From Pseudomonadota bacterium (GTDB lineage Bacteria; Pseudomonadota; Alphaproteobacteria; UBA2966; CAIVPW01): a DNA stretch of 17,752 bases. The stretch covers positions 1 to 17,752 of the forward strand of contig JAQBXG010000007.1 of NCBI GenBank assembly GCA_027625125.1, written 5' to 3'. The notes below the pieces were generated by a model. The model worked only from the letters and a program-made list of their open reading frames with translations, was not told where the DNA came from and made no database searches. A program made the translations under genes and the position numbers. Shown here piece after piece: positions 15,468 to 17,752 of this stretch. Every line of letters begins with the position of its first letter. Position 1 is the stretch's first letter.

Positions 15468-17054
15468 ATGGAAACGGAACCCGAAGGCGCGACAAGCTGG
15501 AACCGGCTTGAATTGCTGCAAATTGCCGATGCCGTCGCCCGCGAGAAAAGTATCGAGCGCGAAACGGTCATCGAGGCGATGGAAGAAGCGATTCAGAAAG
15601 CCGCGCGTTCGAAATACGGCCACGAAAACGACATCCGCGCCGAAATCAACGCCAAGACCGGCGATATCCGCATCTTCCGTTGCCTCGAAGTCGTGGACGA
15701 CATCGAGAACGAATCGACCCAGATCAGTGTCGAGGAGGCGCGCGGCCACAATCCCGACGCACGGATCGGCGACGTTCTGGCCGAGCCGCTGCCGCCGGTC
15801 GATTATGGCCGCATCGCCGCCCAGACCGCGAAACAGGTCATCGTGCAAAAGGTCCGCGATGCCGAACGCGAGCGCCAGTACGAGGAATACAAGGACCGCA
15901 TTGGCGAGGTCGCGAACGGCCTGGTGAAGCGGGTCGATTACGGCAACGTCGTCGTCGACCTCAGCCGCGCCGAGGCGATCGTGCGCCGCGATGATTTGCT
16001 GCCGCGGGAAACGTTCCGCCAGGGCGACCGCATTCGCGGCTACATCTATGACGTCCGCCGCGAGCCGCGCGGGCCGCAAATCTTTCTGTCGCGCACCCAC
16101 CCGCAGTTTATGATCCAGCTGTTTCGCCAGGAGGTGCCCGAACTGTACGACGGCATTATCGAAATTCGCGCCGTCGCCCGCGATCCGGGCAGCCGCGCGA
16201 AAATCGCCGTGCTGTCGAACGACACCAGCATCGATCCGGTCGGCGCCTGTGTCGGTATGCGCGGCAGCCGCGTGCAGGCGGTGGTCAATGAACTGCAAGG
16301 CGAAAAGATCGACATCATCCAGTGGTCGCCGGATTCGGCGACGTTCATCGTCAACGCCCTGGCTCCGGCCGAAGTGGCGAAGGTCGTGCTGGACGAGGAA
16401 ACCCAGCGGATCGAGGTCGTGGTGCCCGACGACCAGCTCAGCCTCGCCATCGGCCGCCGCGGCCAGAACGTGCGGCTGGCGTCACAGCTGACCGGCTGGG
16501 ACATCGATATTCTGACTGAGGCAGAGGAGTCCGAGCGCCGGCAGGAGGAGTTCCGCCAGCGCACGGCGTTGTTCGTCGACTCGCTCGATGTGGACGAGTT
16601 CCTGGCCCAGTTGCTGGTTACCGAAGGGTTCTCGACGATCGAGGATGTCGCGTTCGTGCCCGAGGAAGAACTCGCGGACATCGAAGGATTCGACGCGGAC
16701 GTGGTGGCGGAATTGCACCGCCGCGCCAATGCGTTTCTCGAAGCCCGTGATGCGGCGCTGGACGAAAAACGCAAGGAGCTGGGCGTCGCCGACGATGTCG
16801 CGGCGATCCCGGGGCTGACGCCGGCGATGCTGGTCGTGCTGGGGGAGGGCGGGGTCAAGGTCCTGGATGATCTCGCCGACCTGGCCTCCGACGAGTTTCT
16901 GGAAATGCTGCCCGACGCCGGATTCACCGCCGAGGAAGCGGACGCGATCATCATGGCCGCCCGCGCCCACTGGTTCGAGGGCGACGAAGCCCCGGCGGCG
17001 GCCGAGTCTTCCGACGACGCGTCGGCCGAAGCAGCGCCGGCCGCCGGCGACTGA
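15468..17054 (+). CDS. nusA: Transcription termination/antitermination factor NusA
   Basis: NusA binds RNA polymerase and nascent RNA, promoting pausing and intrinsic termination and taking part in antitermination. The 528-residue protein has an N-terminal polymerase-binding domain (1-~130), an S1 domain (~146-208, [15 protein letters not shown]), KH1 (~255-300, [20 protein letters not shown]) and KH2 (~320-365, [20 protein letters not shown]). Two C-terminal acidic repeats follow (~370-430 and ~445-505), as in proteobacterial NusA. The tail is acidic and Ala-rich. ATG at 15468 has GAGGAA directly upstream. The gene lies in the conserved rimP-nusA-ylxR-infB order. Because NusA promotes hairpin termination, it could regulate itself through the terminator at 14879-14901. 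Confidence 0.97.
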   Translation: METEPEGATSWNRLELLQIADAVAREKSIERETVIEAMEEAIQKAARSKYGHENDIRAEINAKTGDIRIFRCLEVVDDIENESTQISVEEARGHNPDARIGDVLAEPLPPVDYGRIAAQTAKQVIVQKVRDAERERQYEEYKDRIGEVANGLVKRVDYGNVVVDLSRAEAIVRRDDLLPRETFRQGDRIRGYIYDVRREPRGPQIFLSRTHPQFMIQLFRQEVPELYDGIIEIRAVARDPGSRAKIAVLSNDTSIDPVGACVGMRGSRVQAVVNELQGEKIDIIQWSPDSATFIVNALAPAEVAKVVLDEETQRIEVVVPDDQLSLAIGRRGQNVRLASQLTGWDIDILTEAEESERRQEEFRQRTALFVDSLDVDEFLAQLLVTEGFSTIEDVAFVPEEELADIEGFDADVVAELHRRANAFLEARDAALDEKRKELGVADDVAAIPGLTPAMLVVLGEGGVKVLDDLADLASDEFLEMLPDAGFTAEEADAIIMAARAHWFEGDEAPAAAESSDDASAEAAPAAGD

Positions 17055-17089
17055 CCGCCCGGACCGCACCGGCGTCCCGTACCGCACCA

Positions 17090-17716
17090 GTGGGCGCGCG
17101 GCGTTGTCTGGTGACCGGTGACTCCGTCGATGCCGCGGCGCTGGTCCGGTTTGTCGTCGATCCCGACGGCGTCGTGGTCCCGGACGTGGCGGGCAAGCTG
17201 CCCGGTCGCGGCCTGTGGGTCACTGCCGAGCGCGCCGCCGTCGATACGGCGGGCGCGAAGAATCTGTTTTCCCGCGCCGCCCGCCGGGCCGTGCGGGCCG
17301 AGCCGGACCTGGCCGACCGCACCGAAATGGCGCTTTTGCGCCTGTGCGGCGGCACTCTCGGCATCGCCCGGCGAGCGGGGGCCGTGGTGTCCGGATTCGA
17401 CGCGGTGGCCGGGGCGCTGGCCGCGCGCCGGGTCGGCGTCTGGATCGTCGCCGCCGATGCTTCCGACGACGGCCGCGCGAAGCTCGCCGGCAAGGCGCGG
17501 GGCCTTGCCGCCGTCGACTGGCTGACCCGCGACGAATTGGGTTTGGCGCTGGGACGCGAAAATGTGGTACATGCTGCGGTTGCTCCGGGTGGTTTCGGCG
17601 ACCGTTTTGCACGGGACGCCGGGCGGCTTCGGGGGTTTCGCGGCTCTGCGCAGGGGGCCGTGGCCGGTGCTTCCGTCACGCTTGACTCCAAAGCGCGAAC
17701 TCGCGCCGGACGGTAA
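17090..17716 (+). CDS. YlxR (DUF448) RNA-binding protein fused to an L7Ae-like domain
   Basis: The 208-residue protein has a YlxR domain (about 4-75: [40 protein letters not shown]) and then an L7Ae/YlxQ-like region (~80-150: [37 protein letters not shown]). YlxR and YlxQ are separate proteins in Firmicutes but are often joined in alphaproteobacteria; both are thought to bind RNA. A basic low-complexity tail follows (about 160-208). GTG at 17090, 35 bases after nusA, is the first start in this frame; no clear ribosome binding site was seen. The next gene is infB. Confidence 0.88.
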   Translation: MGARRCLVTGDSVDAAALVRFVVDPDGVVVPDVAGKLPGRGLWVTAERAAVDTAGAKNLFSRAARRAVRAEPDLADRTEMALLRLCGGTLGIARRAGAVVSGFDAVAGALAARRVGVWIVAADASDDGRAKLAGKARGLAAVDWLTRDELGLALGRENVVHAAVAPGGFGDRFARDAGRLRGFRGSAQGAVAGASVTLDSKARTRAGR

Positions 17717-17737
17717 TTGTGCGGTACAGGACGGGGC

Positions 17738-17752
17738 ATGACTGAATCCAAG
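17738..17752 (+). CDS. infB: Translation initiation factor IF-2, first five codons only
   Basis: ATG at 17738 begins M-T-E-S-K and runs off the window. AGGA lies eight bases upstream of the start region (in ACAGGACGGGGC). The call rests on position after nusA-ylxR and on the MTESK opening, which is common for alphaproteobacterial IF-2; five residues alone cannot prove it. Confidence 0.7.

Overview
The window is a GC-rich stretch (gene bodies clearly above 60% G+C) of a bacterial chromosome. Gene content and order point to an alphaproteobacterium, most like the Rhodospirillales and relatives. The runs miaB-phoH-ybeY-corC-lnt, then an XRE regulator, metK, trmB, and rimP-nusA-ylxR-infB are a familiar alphaproteobacterial arrangement. 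A MucR/Ros-type regulator and a Fur/Mur-type regulator without the CxxC zinc site agree with this. The assignment rests on recognised protein families and synteny; no database search was made. Almost everything is core housekeeping: no tRNA or rRNA gene, CRISPR array, insertion sequence or phage gene was seen.

Layout. (1) 1-2801, plus strand: the 3' end of an AsmA-type envelope protein, a universal stress protein, and a Bax-like peptidoglycan hydrolase with its own promoter and a leader holding two hairpins. (2) 2819-3868, minus strand: a secreted NodB-type polysaccharide deacetylase, convergent with the hydrolase and divergent from tsaB. (3) 3920-6571: tsaB (tRNA t6A), a MucR-like regulator with its own promoter, a Fur-family regulator and a PlsC-type acyltransferase. 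(4) 6653-12127: a tightly overlapped operon of miaB (tRNA ms2i6A), phoH, ybeY (rRNA processing), a CorC-like CBS protein and lnt (lipoprotein N-acylation). (5) 12128-12346: a sharply AT-rich promoter island in front of an XRE repressor. (6) 12935-14798: metK and overlapping trmB (tRNA m7G46). (7) 14802-end: a promoter followed almost at once by an intrinsic terminator, then rimP, nusA, ylxR and the first five codons of infB.

Taken together, most plus-strand genes serve translation and RNA quality: tRNA modification (TsaB, MiaB, TrmB), the methyl donor used by MiaB and TrmB (MetK), ribosome maturation (YbeY, RimP), transcription elongation and termination (NusA) and initiation (IF-2). Envelope genes (AsmA, Bax-like, deacetylase, PlsC, Lnt) are mixed in. 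No gap between genes exceeds 300 bases; the largest are 1629-1856 and 12128-12346.

The points most worth a second look are the rimP frame, which has no ATG, GTG or TTG where the protein should begin; the promoter-terminator leader in front of rimP-nusA; the AT-rich island with three evenly spaced TTGTTC repeats before the XRE gene; the structured leader of the Bax-like gene; a MucR whose zinc ligands are mostly replaced; and the lysine-rich tail on YbeY. None amounts to a clearly new system.
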